The notes under the pieces are model-generated. The model was given only the letters and a program-made list of their open reading frames with translations. It searched no databases and had not been told where the DNA came from. A stretch of DNA of 64,000 nucleotides, taken from assembly GCF_042680125.1 (NCBI RefSeq), contig NZ_JBHTNY010000001.1. The stretch is one strand, 5' to 3'. Below, one piece after another: positions 17,416-26,948 of the stretch (positions are counted from its first letter, which is position 1; each line of letters begins with the position of its first letter). Both the position numbers and the translations under genes were made by a program. Source of the DNA: Robinsoniella peoriensis. Its GTDB lineage: Bacteria > Bacillota > Clostridia > Lachnospirales > Lachnospiraceae.

Positions 17416-19740
17416 ATGAAAACACTACTTAAGAAAGCTCTGGGTCTTTCCCTGGCGGCTGTCATTGCAGTCAGTACACTGGCTGGATGCGCAGGCGGAA
17501 AAAATGATAACGCAGGTGATGGTGCAAAAGGCACAAATGCATCTGCGATGGGGAGATATCTGGAAGAGGAAATGAAACTTCCCGAAGGAATGAGCAAAAT
17601 TTTGCAGCTTACCAAATTATCTGATGGCAGAGTAAGAATGCTGGCATCAGACGGAGAAAATAAAACCCTTATCTGGGATTCTGAGGATGGAGGAAGTACC
17701 TGGACAAAAGTCAGTGACCTGCCGGAGGAGTTAACCAGTAACAGGGCTCAGGTTATGACTTCGGCAATTTCTTCTAACGGGGAATCAGCAATTGCTGTTA
17801 TGACAGGTTCAGATACAGGAGGGACCACCGTGCTGTATTGGGTTATGGATAAAGACGGAAATGCAAAAAAAATATCAATCGAACTTCCGCAAGATAATAA
17901 CCAGTCCACGCAGGGTGAGGGAGAAACGACAACGGAAGTTTATACAAATGCTGTATCAAAATTCTCATATACAGATGATGGGAAGCTGATTGGAATTGAT
18001 TTTGAAAACAATATTCATCAGATAGATCCTCAGACAGGTAAAATTGTAAAAAGCTTTAGCGGTGTGGCAAAAGGCAGTTATATCATGTCATTCCAATCGA
18101 TAGGAAATACGCTTGTTGTAGTAACAGACAAAGAAGTACAGCTCTTTGATCTGAGCACAGGGAATCAGATGGAAAAAGACGCGGCGCTTAATGATCAGCT
18201 GTTAAAAGAAAAGGATGAAACGGCTTTGATGCAGATGCTGAGAGGCACAGGAGAGCCATTTGTATTTACGAAGGGAGATGGCGATAAATCGATATTCTTT
18301 GGAAGTAATGATGGGCTGTTCAGCCATACGATTGGTGGGAATCTGGTAGAACAGGTTATCAATGGTGATTTGAACTCTATGGGGAATCCGGAGTATTCAT
18401 TTATTTCTATCGCTGCATTGGAAGATGGTTCGTTTCTGATGGCAGGATCAGAGGGATATGATGTTTATAAACTTTATAAATATACTTATTCTAAAGATAC
18501 ACCGGCAACACCAAGTAAAGAAGTAAAAGTATACAGTCTGGAAGAAAATGCGGAGATTCGTCAGGCAATTGCATTTTTCCAGAAAAATAATCCGGATATC
18601 TTTGTGAATTTAGAAGTAGGGTTATCAGGAGGCGATGCAATTACCGTTTCGGATGCTCTTCGTACATTAAATACAAATATACTGGCTGGAAAAGGACCGG
18701 ATGTATTAATTGTAGATGGAATGCCAGTCAAATCATATATGGAAAAAGGATTGCTGACTGATCTGACAGAAATATTAAAACAGGTAGAAAGCTCAGAAGG
18801 GTTAATTGAAAGTATTAAGGGGACCTATTCCAATGGGGATAAGATTCAGGCGATTCCCACAAGGTTTAAGATACCGCTGATTCAGGGAAGCAAGGCAAAT
18901 ATTGAAAATATAAATGATTTATCTTCTATGGCGGAGCAGATTCAGAAATTGAAAGCTGAAAATCCGGATAAAGGTATTTTGGGAAACTTAAAAGCAGGAG
19001 ATCTGGTAGAAAAATTGTATGCAAGCAATTCTGCTGCATGGCTAAAAGAAGATGGAACGCTAAATGAAGATCAGTTAAAAGAATTCTTTACGCTGTTAAA
19101 ACAAATTTATGAGAGTGATAAGCGTGAGACAGAAGATGAAAGTATGCAGATGATAGGGGAGTACGGCGAATCTAGCTTCTATAATATAAGTGGAGGAATT
19201 AATAGTCTTCTTGGAAACAAGAATATGCTGAACCTGGGGCTGCTGCCCGAGTTTTCCCAATATATTCAGGTGGTTACAGCAAATAAAAAAATGGGAGACG
19301 GGGTTGTAAAACTTTTAAATGGACAGACGGAGAATGCCTTTGTACCTATGACAACGGTAGGGATCAGCAGCAAAAGCGCTGATACAGAATCAGCAGGAAA
19401 GTTTGTAGCATTCTTACTTTCAAAAGATGCACAGAAAATTAATCAGGGCGGAGGATTACCGGTTAATAAATCAGCCTTTGATGAAGGGCTGGAAGCAGCG
19501 GCAAATTTAGGAGATGTTGATGTCAGCAGTGATCAGGTGTCTGGGCTGACAGAAGTATCTGAATCAGACATCAATGATCTCAAAGCTATAGTAGAATCCC
19601 TGACAACGCCGTCAGTAGTAGATGATGTGATTAAAGAAAACATCAAAGAGCAGGCTGAGCAATGTGTCAGTGGAAGTATAACAAGTGAAGAAGCAGTAAA
19701 GAATGTAATGCAGAAAATAAATCTGTACCTGTCAGAATAG
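17416..19740 (+). CDS. Lipoprotein with Asp-box/propeller-like N-terminal half and ABC solute-binding C-terminal half
   Basis: A 774-residue lipoprotein whose lipobox STLAGC places the lipidated Cys at 25. Residues about 40-360 are strand-rich with an Asp-box-like SEDGGSTWTKV and further propeller-like repeats (LSDGRVRMLASDG; FSYTDDGKLIGIDF). From about 370 the protein resembles family 1 extracellular solute-binding proteins: EIRQAIAFFQKNNPDIF, LAGKGPDVLIVDG, YMEKGLLTDLTEIL and a late AGKFVAFLLSKDAQKINQGG. Solute-binding proteins are normally about 400-450 residues, so the N-terminal half is an unusual addition. It is first of five closely spaced genes with two permeases, an HlyD-like adaptor and a MacB-core-like protein. 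Ligand unknown. Ribosome binding site AGGAGG is before ATG 17416. Confidence 0.8.
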   Translation: MKTLLKKALGLSLAAVIAVSTLAGCAGGKNDNAGDGAKGTNASAMGRYLEEEMKLPEGMSKILQLTKLSDGRVRMLASDGENKTLIWDSEDGGSTWTKVSDLPEELTSNRAQVMTSAISSNGESAIAVMTGSDTGGTTVLYWVMDKDGNAKKISIELPQDNNQSTQGEGETTTEVYTNAVSKFSYTDDGKLIGIDFENNIHQIDPQTGKIVKSFSGVAKGSYIMSFQSIGNTLVVVTDKEVQLFDLSTGNQMEKDAALNDQLLKEKDETALMQMLRGTGEPFVFTKGDGDKSIFFGSNDGLFSHTIGGNLVEQVINGDLNSMGNPEYSFISIAALEDGSFLMAGSEGYDVYKLYKYTYSKDTPATPSKEVKVYSLEENAEIRQAIAFFQKNNPDIFVNLEVGLSGGDAITVSDALRTLNTNILAGKGPDVLIVDGMPVKSYMEKGLLTDLTEILKQVESSEGLIESIKGTYSNGDKIQAIPTRFKIPLIQGSKANIENINDLSSMAEQIQKLKAENPDKGILGNLKAGDLVEKLYASNSAAWLKEDGTLNEDQLKEFFTLLKQIYESDKRETEDESMQMIGEYGESSFYNISGGINSLLGNKNMLNLGLLPEFSQYIQVVTANKKMGDGVVKLLNGQTENAFVPMTTVGISSKSADTESAGKFVAFLLSKDAQKINQGGGLPVNKSAFDEGLEAAANLGDVDVSSDQVSGLTEVSESDINDLKAIVESLTTPSVVDDVIKENIKEQAEQCVSGSITSEEAVKNVMQKINLYLSE

Positions 19741-19786
19741 CAGGAAATATTGTTCTATAGAAACAAAGCAGCGGCAGGGGCGCCAT

Positions 19787-20683
19787 ATGGGAGTTAATAT
19801 GAAGATAAAAGGCAGAAGTAAAAAAAGAGATCACATTAAAATAAAAACTAAATATGAATGGTCAGGCATACTCTTTATACTTCCGAGTTTCATCGGCGTT
19901 AGTATTTTTGTACTGATTCCGTTTCTGGATGTAATACGAAGGTCGTTTTCGGAAGCAATTAACGGAGAATGGGTTGGGATTAATAATTATATAACGATTT
20001 TTACCAACCCTGCATTCCGGCAGGCTGCAGGTAATACGGCAAGGTTTGTGGCGATATGTATACCAATTTTAATTATTTTATCGCTGCTGATCGCAGTATT
20101 CTTACATAGGCAGAAGAGATTTGGAAGTCTGCTCAAAAGCAGTTTTCTGATACCGATGGCGATTCCGGTAGCCTCTATCGTTTTACTGTGGAGGCTGCTG
20201 TTTGACAATCATGGAATGTTAAATGGTATTGTAGAAAAGTTCGGGGGAACAACCGTAGACTGGATGAATACCGGCTATGCATTCTGGATTCTGGTATTTA
20301 GTTATGTATGGAAAAACCTGGGTTATGATATAGTCCTTTGGGTTGCAGGGCTGTCAGGTATATCGGAAAGTGTATATGAAGCAGCCCGGGTAGACGGCGC
20401 AGGAGAATGGAAATGTTTTTGGAAAATCACATTGCCTAATCTGCTTCCCTCCCTATTTACCATCGCAGTACTGTCCTTCCTGAATTCTTTTAAGGTGTTC
20501 AGGGAGGCTTATCTGGTAGCAGGAGATTATCCGGATGAAAGTATTTATCTGATTCAGCATCTTTTGAGTAACTGGTTCCGGAACCTGGAGCTGGATAAGA
20601 TGGCGGCGGCAGCTGTTGTAAATGCGATGGTTATATTTTTATTAATTATGTTACTGCAAAAAGCATGGGATACAAAGGAGTAG
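19787..20683 (+). CDS. ABC transporter permease, MalF/UgpA-like
   Basis: A 298-residue membrane protein with six predicted helices. It carries the EAA loop that docks on an ATPase: EAARVDGAGEWKCFWKITLP. This places it in the carbohydrate-uptake-1 (MalFG) permease group. ATG 19787 has AGGGG six bases upstream; ATG 19799 with GGGAG is an equally plausible start, giving 294 residues. It lies 46 bp after the solute-binding lipoprotein gene and is followed by the MalG-like partner. No ATPase gene is in the operon, so a shared MsmK-type ATPase encoded elsewhere would be needed for import (family knowledge, not visible here). Confidence 0.87.
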   Translation: MGVNMKIKGRSKKRDHIKIKTKYEWSGILFILPSFIGVSIFVLIPFLDVIRRSFSEAINGEWVGINNYITIFTNPAFRQAAGNTARFVAICIPILIILSLLIAVFLHRQKRFGSLLKSSFLIPMAIPVASIVLLWRLLFDNHGMLNGIVEKFGGTTVDWMNTGYAFWILVFSYVWKNLGYDIVLWVAGLSGISESVYEAARVDGAGEWKCFWKITLPNLLPSLFTIAVLSFLNSFKVFREAYLVAGDYPDESIYLIQHLLSNWFRNLELDKMAAAAVVNAMVIFLLIMLLQKAWDTKE

Positions 20684-20688
20684 GAAAG

Positions 20689-21528
20689 ATGAAGAAAAAA
20701 ATAGTTTTAGTTTTTTTATGTCTGTTGGCACTTGTTGCCTGCTATCCCATTATATTTTTGTTTACCGGATCATTTATGAGTGCAGCGGAGTTAAAGGATA
20801 ATCTGAAGCCGGTTCTTGCCGGTACCAGCGGATATGTGGAATGGCGGCTGATACCTATGTCGCCTACCCTGCGTTCTTATGTTGAATTGTTGATAGATTC
20901 ACCGGAATTCTTCAAGATGTTCTGGAATTCCGTAAAACTGGTTGTAGGAATTTTAGTGGGTCAGCTGTTAATCGGAGTGCCTGCGGCATGGGGATTTGCT
21001 AAATTTAAGTTCCCATTTCGAAAAGCATTGTTTACGCTTTATATTATGCTTATGATGATGCCTTTCCAGGTATTGATGCTTTCCAATTACCTGGTTTTAG
21101 ATAAGCTGCATCTGATAGATACCCATCTCGGTATTATACTCCCGGCAGTATTCTCCACGTTCCCGGTCTTTATTATGTATCGGTTCTTTGAAAGTGTTCC
21201 CGATGCAGTAATCGAATCGGCAAAAATCGATGGAGCCGGAAATTTACAGATTTTTATATGGTTAGGAATTCCGCTGGGATCTGCGGGAATTATATCGGCT
21301 ATGGTGTTGGGATTTTTAGAATATTGGAATCTGATAGAACAGCCGCTTACATTTTTAAAGGATAAGACACTGTGGCCGTTATCATTGTTCCTGCCAAATA
21401 TCGGGCTGGAACAGGCAGGGATTGCATTTACAACTTCAATTGTAACATTAATCCCTGCAATCCTGGTCTTCATGGGAGGACAGGATTATCTGGAACAGGG
21501 AATCGTAGCAGCGGCGGTAAAGGAGTAG
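20689..21528 (+). CDS. ABC transporter permease, MalG/UgpE-like
   Basis: A 279-residue inner-membrane partner of the preceding permease, six helices, with the EAA motif ESAKIDGAGNLQIFIWLGIP. The start is ATG 20689, with GGAG eight bases upstream and five bases after the stop of the preceding gene; the longer frame from 20665 has no binding site of its own. The periplasmic-equivalent first loop (TGSFMSAAELKDNL) is typical of MalG-like permeases of CUT1 systems. Confidence 0.87.
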   Translation: MKKKIVLVFLCLLALVACYPIIFLFTGSFMSAAELKDNLKPVLAGTSGYVEWRLIPMSPTLRSYVELLIDSPEFFKMFWNSVKLVVGILVGQLLIGVPAAWGFAKFKFPFRKALFTLYIMLMMMPFQVLMLSNYLVLDKLHLIDTHLGIILPAVFSTFPVFIMYRFFESVPDAVIESAKIDGAGNLQIFIWLGIPLGSAGIISAMVLGFLEYWNLIEQPLTFLKDKTLWPLSLFLPNIGLEQAGIAFTTSIVTLIPAILVFMGGQDYLEQGIVAAAVKE

Positions 21529-21533
21529 GTGAT

Positions 21534-23327
21534 ATGAATAGAAAAAAGGTAATTAGTATTTTAGCTTCATTTTTAGTGCTGATGCTGCTGTTTACAGTGT
21601 TGTCCAGGGCGGCAGACAGTGCCAGTCTTGCAAATGTACAGACAAAAACAGCGCAGAGCATGACAATTGACCATAGGGTAACGGGGAATGGTAAAGTCAT
21701 GCAGAATAGAGAACAGGCGGTATCCACAATAGGGGATCAGAAGGTACAGACAATTTATGTTAGTGAAGGTCAGACTGTAGAAGCAGGGGAATTATTATTT
21801 GATTTAGATATTGCAAATCTAAAAGAACAGATTCTTCTTAAAAAGCAGGAAATAGAAAAAATGGATCTTACAGAGGGGGATAACAAGAGTAAATCAAGTG
21901 CTGAGGAACAAAAAAAATCCAGTACCAGGAACCGGGCAGAACAGGATATCGGTCTGGCAGCGGGAAAAGGAAATGAAGCGGTAACCAGAGCCGCGGAAGC
22001 TTTGCAAAATGCACAGCAGAAGCTGCAGGAATATAGAAACCAGCAGGGAATCCCTACGGATGGGAATGATGCAGTATTAGCAGAACTTAACAAAACTCTG
22101 AAAGCAAAAGACAAGGCTCTGCAGCAGGCGCAGGAAGAACTGAAAGAACTGGAGCGCAAAATCGAACGGGAAGTAAATAAGGCATTAGATGCAGCAGAAA
22201 AGAAAAATCAGGAAGCACAGGCTCAGGCCGCAGTTTATACAGAGCCACAGACAGAAGCGCCGGCAGAGCCATCCAGTGATGAGAAAGGATTAGTGTCCAA
22301 TGGGTCAGCAGCACAGCCCCAGACTCAAACTCCGGCACCGGCACCGGCCCCCGAAACTGAGGATCTGGCTAAGGTAGAAAAGGCGGTCCGGGATCAATAC
22401 AAGAGCGAGCTGGAGAAAGCAAATAAGAAAGTTGAGAAAGCGCAGAAAGAAAAAAGTTCTGCGGAACAGGCAATTGGGCAATACCAGCAGGAACAGGCGG
22501 AAAACCAGGCAAAAGGTACGCAGGAACAGGAACAGCTGCTGATTGATGACGTAAATGCTAAACAGCAGGCTTATGACGATGCAGTTAATGCAAGAGATGA
22601 CAGCATACGTACTGCCCAGAGAGCTTTAGAGGATGCCAATGCACCGGAAGGAACGGACAGCAGCGGTAAGATCAGCAAACTTGATAAAGAGAAGCTTCAG
22701 ATGGAATTACAGAAATTAGAGGCACTACTGGCAGCAGGAGGTCAGATAAAGGCACCTATCAAGGGAATTGTTACGAAAATTGCAATTACAACCGGCGATA
22801 AGACAATGGATGGAACCGCTATGCTGCTGGCGGATACAACAAATGGCAGTAAATTCGTAGCACAGGTACCGGTTGATCAGGAAAAATATATTGCGAAGAA
22901 TGATCCGGTTGTATTAAAGCCAGGCAATAATGGACAGCCAATCGAAGGCCTGACGGTAGAATCGGTTAAGGCAAACGAAGAGAACAAAGATATGCTGGAT
23001 GTTACCGTAAAATTACCGGCAGATACATTAGAGATAGGAACAGCGGCAGAATTCGAGGTGACAAGAACATCAAAATCCTATCCGACCTGTGTTCCCATTT
23101 CGGCGCTGCATGAAGACAACAATGAAAAATTTATTTATGTAATCCAGGAAACAACGTCTGTTCTTGGGGATGAATTAAAGGCGCAGAAAGTAGTCGTAAA
23201 AGTATTAGACCAGAATGAGAATTTTGCAGCACTTTCAGATGGAACCATCACAAATGACCAGAAGATCATTACCGGATCAGATAAGAATATTTCAGGAGGC
23301 AGTCGTGTGCGGCTGGCAGAGGAATGA
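21534..23327 (+). CDS. HlyD-family membrane-fusion-like adaptor with very long coiled coil
   Basis: A 597-residue protein, starting at ATG 21534 after AAAGGAG. An N-terminal membrane helix (about 5-27) is followed by the first half of a barrel-sandwich hybrid domain (VTGNGKVMQNREQAVST... QTIYVSEGQTVEAGELLFDLD). Then comes a long two-armed coiled coil (about 85-230 and 275-395), interrupted by a proline-rich low-complexity stretch at about 233-272. The second barrel half is GQIKAPIKGIVTKIAITTGD (403-422), then a beta-barrel to the end. Such adaptors normally link a MacB/ABC or RND pump to outer layers. Here it follows sugar-type permeases and overlaps the MacB-core-like gene by four bases. Confidence 0.85.
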   Translation: MNRKKVISILASFLVLMLLFTVLSRAADSASLANVQTKTAQSMTIDHRVTGNGKVMQNREQAVSTIGDQKVQTIYVSEGQTVEAGELLFDLDIANLKEQILLKKQEIEKMDLTEGDNKSKSSAEEQKKSSTRNRAEQDIGLAAGKGNEAVTRAAEALQNAQQKLQEYRNQQGIPTDGNDAVLAELNKTLKAKDKALQQAQEELKELERKIEREVNKALDAAEKKNQEAQAQAAVYTEPQTEAPAEPSSDEKGLVSNGSAAQPQTQTPAPAPAPETEDLAKVEKAVRDQYKSELEKANKKVEKAQKEKSSAEQAIGQYQQEQAENQAKGTQEQEQLLIDDVNAKQQAYDDAVNARDDSIRTAQRALEDANAPEGTDSSGKISKLDKEKLQMELQKLEALLAAGGQIKAPIKGIVTKIAITTGDKTMDGTAMLLADTTNGSKFVAQVPVDQEKYIAKNDPVVLKPGNNGQPIEGLTVESVKANEENKDMLDVTVKLPADTLEIGTAAEFEVTRTSKSYPTCVPISALHEDNNEKFIYVIQETTSVLGDELKAQKVVVKVLDQNENFAALSDGTITNDQKIITGSDKNISGGSRVRLAEE

Positions 23328-24346
23328 TGCTAAAAAAGTATTGGGCAAGAATAGTGGGCGCGCTGCTTATGATCTTATGTTATGGTTTGGCAGTTTTCTA
23401 TAACGGTAAGATGATGAGCGATAATCCGGGGACAGCTACGGCTGTCCTGACGGATAACCGGTTAGATGCAAAATCTGCTTCTGATATCCAGAAAACAGAG
23501 CTTAATCAGGATAATCCACTGCTATTTACGATATGGGGAGAAAAAGAAAATGTCATGTTATCAAATAAGAAATACCAGCGTAATAGTTCCGCAACCGCTG
23601 TGCTGGTATGCAATAATCCCCAGCTTCTTTTTAATGGAACAGCAGCACTTGCGCCAGAGGATAAAAATGGCTGCTTAATTGATAAAAAAACTGCCTATGA
23701 TTTATTTGGGAGCACGGATGTGGTGGGGAAACAATTGGAGTACCAGGACAGGAAACTGACCGTCAGAGGAATCTTAAACGGTATTGATGATGAGAGACAG
23801 ATGGTGGTAATGCAGGCAGATGGTGATGCTCAGAACCTGGACAGTTTCACGGTAAAGGTTCCGGAAGGAAAAGAAGCCGAAACTATCGTTAATGAGCTTC
23901 TTATGCGTCATGCACTGGAAGGAAAAATCATGGATCTGGATCTTTTAAAAGGAATTACAAGAATATTCATACTGCTTCTTCCGATATTCTTTGCATTTGG
24001 AATCATGTTCACTTTTTTGCGATATGCAAGAGAAGAAAAAGGGCAGGGGATATCTGCTTATATCTGGTGGGGAGCTTTGATTGTGATGCTAATCATGACC
24101 ATATGGGGAGTTTCCCGCTTTATAACAATCCCTAAGGAAATGATACCAACCAAATGGTCTGATTTTGACTTTTGGACAAATTTGTGGAAAAAGAAAGAAG
24201 AGGCATTCCTCTTCCTTATTCAATCTGCAAAGCACCAGCCGCAGATTGATATGATACTGGCATTCTTTCATTCCATATTCTTTAGCGTGGTATCCATCAT
24301 TTTATATTTTATGAGTTTTCGAAAAAGACGGGAAATTCTGGAATAA
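23324..24346 (+). CDS. Membrane protein with MacB-type periplasmic-core-like domain
   Basis: A 340-residue protein overlapping the HlyD gene stop (ATGA). The first membrane helix is about 8-27. The extracellular part resembles the MacB core domain: CLIDKKTAYDLFGS, then DVVGKQLEYQDRKLTVRGIL, as in ABC exporter permeases of the FtsX/MacB type. At least three C-terminal helices follow (about 207-227, 238-262 and 310-332). The length is shorter than full MacB-like permeases (about 400 or more) and no FtsX block or ATPase is evident. It is probably a partner of the HlyD-like adaptor. ATG 23327 is an alternative start. The function of the five-gene set is unknown. Confidence 0.7.
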   Translation: MMLKKYWARIVGALLMILCYGLAVFYNGKMMSDNPGTATAVLTDNRLDAKSASDIQKTELNQDNPLLFTIWGEKENVMLSNKKYQRNSSATAVLVCNNPQLLFNGTAALAPEDKNGCLIDKKTAYDLFGSTDVVGKQLEYQDRKLTVRGILNGIDDERQMVVMQADGDAQNLDSFTVKVPEGKEAETIVNELLMRHALEGKIMDLDLLKGITRIFILLLPIFFAFGIMFTFLRYAREEKGQGISAYIWWGALIVMLIMTIWGVSRFITIPKEMIPTKWSDFDFWTNLWKKKEEAFLFLIQSAKHQPQIDMILAFFHSIFFSVVSIILYFMSFRKRREILE

Positions 24347-24394
24347 AAGACATGTGGGTAAATTATAGTGAAAAATGTACAATGAGTTTTCGAC

Positions 24395-24427
24395 GGGGCT
24401 GATAATTTGCGGATTATCAGCCCCTTT
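24395..24427 (+). terminator. Rho-independent terminator of the 17416-24346 operon
   Basis: A perfect 12-bp stem GGGGCTGATAAT/ATTATCAGCCCC with loop TTGCGG is followed by TTT and a mixed tract. Confidence 0.75.
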
Positions 24428-24490
24428 GCAGTCTATATTGATCCCCGAATTAATAAAAAACCACTATATTTATGAGTCGATATCTGATAT

Positions 24491-24540
24491 ACTAGAGCGT
24501 ATCTGAAAAATGCTTGCACCTGGCTAAAAGCGTGTTTAGA
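24491..24540. repeat. Degenerate copy of the GCGTGTTT repeat family
   Basis: ACTAGAGCGTATCTGAA (24491-24507) matches the left end of the 484-650 element at 15 of 17 bases; AAGCGTGTTTAGAG follows near 24528-24540. It lies just upstream of the TPR lipoprotein gene. Confidence 0.45.
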
Positions 24541-24567
24541 GAATATTTTTGTAATGGAGGCAATACC

Positions 24568-25611
24568 ATGAAATATAAAAAGCTACTGTTAGTGATTTTG
24601 GCCGCATGTACACTGAGTGGATGTCAGCCGAAAAACGATCCCGATAGTTCTCTGAATCTGGGGATGGCGGCGGTGGAACAGCAGAAATATGAGGAAGCAC
24701 TGAAAAGTTTTGAAAGTTCCATTGCAGAAGAGAAGGATATCGTTCTGGCGTACCGGGGTGAAGGTATGGCTTATATTGGACTTGGTGAATATGAAAAGGC
24801 AATTACTGCATTTAATTCAGCCCTGGAAAATGCAGGTGAAAAAATGGTGAAGACCATAAAGGATATCAGGCTTTATAAAGCTTCTGCGCAATTAAAATCT
24901 GAAGATTACGATGGTACCATAGAGACCTGCAGTCAGATATTATCTGCAGATGAAGATGGCAGTGCATATTATATGAGAGGAACCTGTTATCTTCAGAAAG
25001 AGGATGAAGCGAAAGCAAAAGCAGATTTTGACAAGGCGTCATCTATGTCACCTGAGGATTATGACCTGTTTTGGAATATTTATGAAGCATATAAAGATAA
25101 AAATCTTTCTGCTAAGGGAGATGAATATCTGCAGAAGGCTTTGAGCATCGGCGGAGAAAAAACAGAGGATTATTATCAGCGCGGACGCATATACTATTAT
25201 CTGGAGAACTATGAAAAAGCAAAAGAAGAACTGCTAAAGCCGGTAGAGGAAAAGGACAAGACTTCTGCGCTGCTTCTTGGAAAAGTTTATCTGAAACTGG
25301 AGGATTCCAAACAAGCCAGGAATATTTACCAGCAGTATCTGAAAGATTTTGGAGAAGCGCCCGAGGCTTATAACGGAATAGCGCTCTGTGATCTTGCGGA
25401 CAATGCTCCGGATGCGGCAATCGCAACGATACAAAAGGGACTGGCTTTAAATGGAGAGACCGGAAAGCAGGATCTGCTCTATAATGAAATTGTGGCATAT
25501 GAGCGCAAGAAAGATTTCCAGACGGCAAAGGCCAAGGCGGCCGAATATATAGCAAAATACCCAAATGATGCGGCAGGTAAGAAAGAGTATGACTTCCTGT
25601 CCACACGTTGA
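24568..25611 (+). CDS. TPR-repeat lipoprotein
   Basis: A 347-residue lipoprotein with lipobox TLSGC (Cys19). The rest is tetratricopeptide repeats, for example LNLGMAAVEQQKYEEALKSF, then AYRGEGMAYIGLGEYEKAIT and YYQRGRIYYYLENYEKAKEE, giving about eight units. TPR proteins act as protein-binding scaffolds; here on the outer face of the membrane. ATG 24568 has TGGAGG upstream; the longer frame from 24514 overlaps the repeat element and has no binding site. Its stop overlaps the region just before hflX (14 bp before its ATG), so the two genes are likely co-transcribed. Confidence 0.82.
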   Translation: MKYKKLLLVILAACTLSGCQPKNDPDSSLNLGMAAVEQQKYEEALKSFESSIAEEKDIVLAYRGEGMAYIGLGEYEKAITAFNSALENAGEKMVKTIKDIRLYKASAQLKSEDYDGTIETCSQILSADEDGSAYYMRGTCYLQKEDEAKAKADFDKASSMSPEDYDLFWNIYEAYKDKNLSAKGDEYLQKALSIGGEKTEDYYQRGRIYYYLENYEKAKEELLKPVEEKDKTSALLLGKVYLKLEDSKQARNIYQQYLKDFGEAPEAYNGIALCDLADNAPDAAIATIQKGLALNGETGKQDLLYNEIVAYERKKDFQTAKAKAAEYIAKYPNDAAGKKEYDFLSTR

Positions 25612-25622
25612 CAGGAGAGAAT

Positions 25623-26870
25623 ATGGCGGATTTATTTGATATTGAAAAATTAGAGGAAAAAGTAATTCTGGTGGGTGTCAGCACATCTGATGATGATACT
25701 ATGGAATCGCTGGATGAGTTGACAGACCTGGCATCCACAGCAGGGGCTGTTACAGTCGGGCGTATAATCCAGAATCGGGAACAGGTTCATCCCGGTACCT
25801 ATATAGGCAAAGGGAAAATCCAGGAACTGCGGGAAATGGTATATGAGCTTTCAGCAACCGGAGTGATTTGTGACGATGAATTATCCCCTGCGCAGCTGCG
25901 TAATCTGGAGCAGGAACTGGATATAAAGGTTATGGACAGAACTTTGATCATACTGGATATCTTTGCTGCAAGGGCGTCTACAAGCGAAGGAAAGATCCAG
26001 GTGGAGCTGGCACAGTTAAAGTATCGCCTGGCACGTCTTGTGGGGCTTAGAAGCTCCCTGTCGCGTCTGGGAGGCGGAATTGGTACCAGAGGCCCCGGTG
26101 AAAAGAAGCTTGAGATGGACCGGCGTCTGATCAAGGACAGAATTGCTCAGTTAGGACGAGAACTGGCTGATGTGAAGCGCCACCGTGAAGTGGTAAGGAT
26201 GAAGCGGAGTAAGAACCAGACATTGGTAGCGGCAATCGTAGGATACACCAATGCAGGGAAATCAACCCTTTTAAATCATCTTACCGATGCAAAAGTGTTG
26301 GAAGAGGACAAACTGTTTGCAACCCTCGATCCCACAACACGGATGCTCGCTTTAAACGGCGGACAGGAGATTCTGCTCACCGATACGGTAGGATTTATAC
26401 GAAAACTGCCCCATCATTTAATTGAGGCCTTTCGCAGTACGTTAGAAGAAGCAAAGTATGCAGACATTATACTTCATGTAGTAGATGCATCTAATACGCA
26501 AATGGAAAAGCAGATGTTTGTAGTTTATGAAACATTGGCGAATCTGGGTGTCACAGATAAAACTGTGGTGACACTTTTTAATAAACAGGACAGGGTTATT
26601 GAGAAAGAAACTCTGCGGGATTTTAAGGCAGATAAAACTTTGTGCATTTCTGCCAAAACAGGGGAAGGCTTAGAAGAGCTCAAAAATATTTTAGAACAGA
26701 TTCTGCAGGAGAAAAATATTTTAATAGAGCGGATATATCCCTATGCTGATGCGGGTTTGATACAATTAATACGAAAATACGGCCAGCTTTTGGAAGAAGA
26801 TTACCGTGCGGAAGGGATCTATGTCAAAGCATATGTGCCTATGGAAATTTATGGAAATGTGACAGGCTAA
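25623..26870 (+). CDS. hflX: Ribosome-associated GTPase HflX
   Basis: A 415-residue GTPase that binds ribosomes and can split stalled or hibernating 70S particles. The N-terminal HflX domain (about 1-190) has GTYIGKGKIQEL and GGGIGTRGPGEKKLEMDRR. The G domain has G1 GYTNAGKST, G3 DTVGFIRKLP, G4 FNKQDR and G5 SAKTGEGL. ATG 25623 has AGGAGA close by; TTG 25608 would overlap the stop of the TPR gene. A perfect 13-bp terminator stem follows at 26891. Confidence 0.95.
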   Translation: MADLFDIEKLEEKVILVGVSTSDDDTMESLDELTDLASTAGAVTVGRIIQNREQVHPGTYIGKGKIQELREMVYELSATGVICDDELSPAQLRNLEQELDIKVMDRTLIILDIFAARASTSEGKIQVELAQLKYRLARLVGLRSSLSRLGGGIGTRGPGEKKLEMDRRLIKDRIAQLGRELADVKRHREVVRMKRSKNQTLVAAIVGYTNAGKSTLLNHLTDAKVLEEDKLFATLDPTTRMLALNGGQEILLTDTVGFIRKLPHHLIEAFRSTLEEAKYADIILHVVDASNTQMEKQMFVVYETLANLGVTDKTVVTLFNKQDRVIEKETLRDFKADKTLCISAKTGEGLEELKNILEQILQEKNILIERIYPYADAGLIQLIRKYGQLLEEDYRAEGIYVKAYVPMEIYGNVTG

Positions 26871-26890
26871 ATGTTGCAAAATAAAGAGGA

Positions 26891-26945
26891 AGTACTATAT
26901 CTAGTGTTATGTGCCAAAAATAATACATAGATATAGTACTTTTTT
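26891..26945 (+). terminator. Rho-independent terminator of hflX
   Basis: A perfect 13-bp stem AGTACTATATCTA/TAGATATAGTACT (26891-26903, 26928-26940) is followed by six Ts. Confidence 0.9.
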
Positions 26946-26948
26946 GGC

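Noticed and set aside
24089..24271. 60-aa ORF on the minus strand
   Set aside because: Lies opposite the MacB-core-like gene with no binding site.
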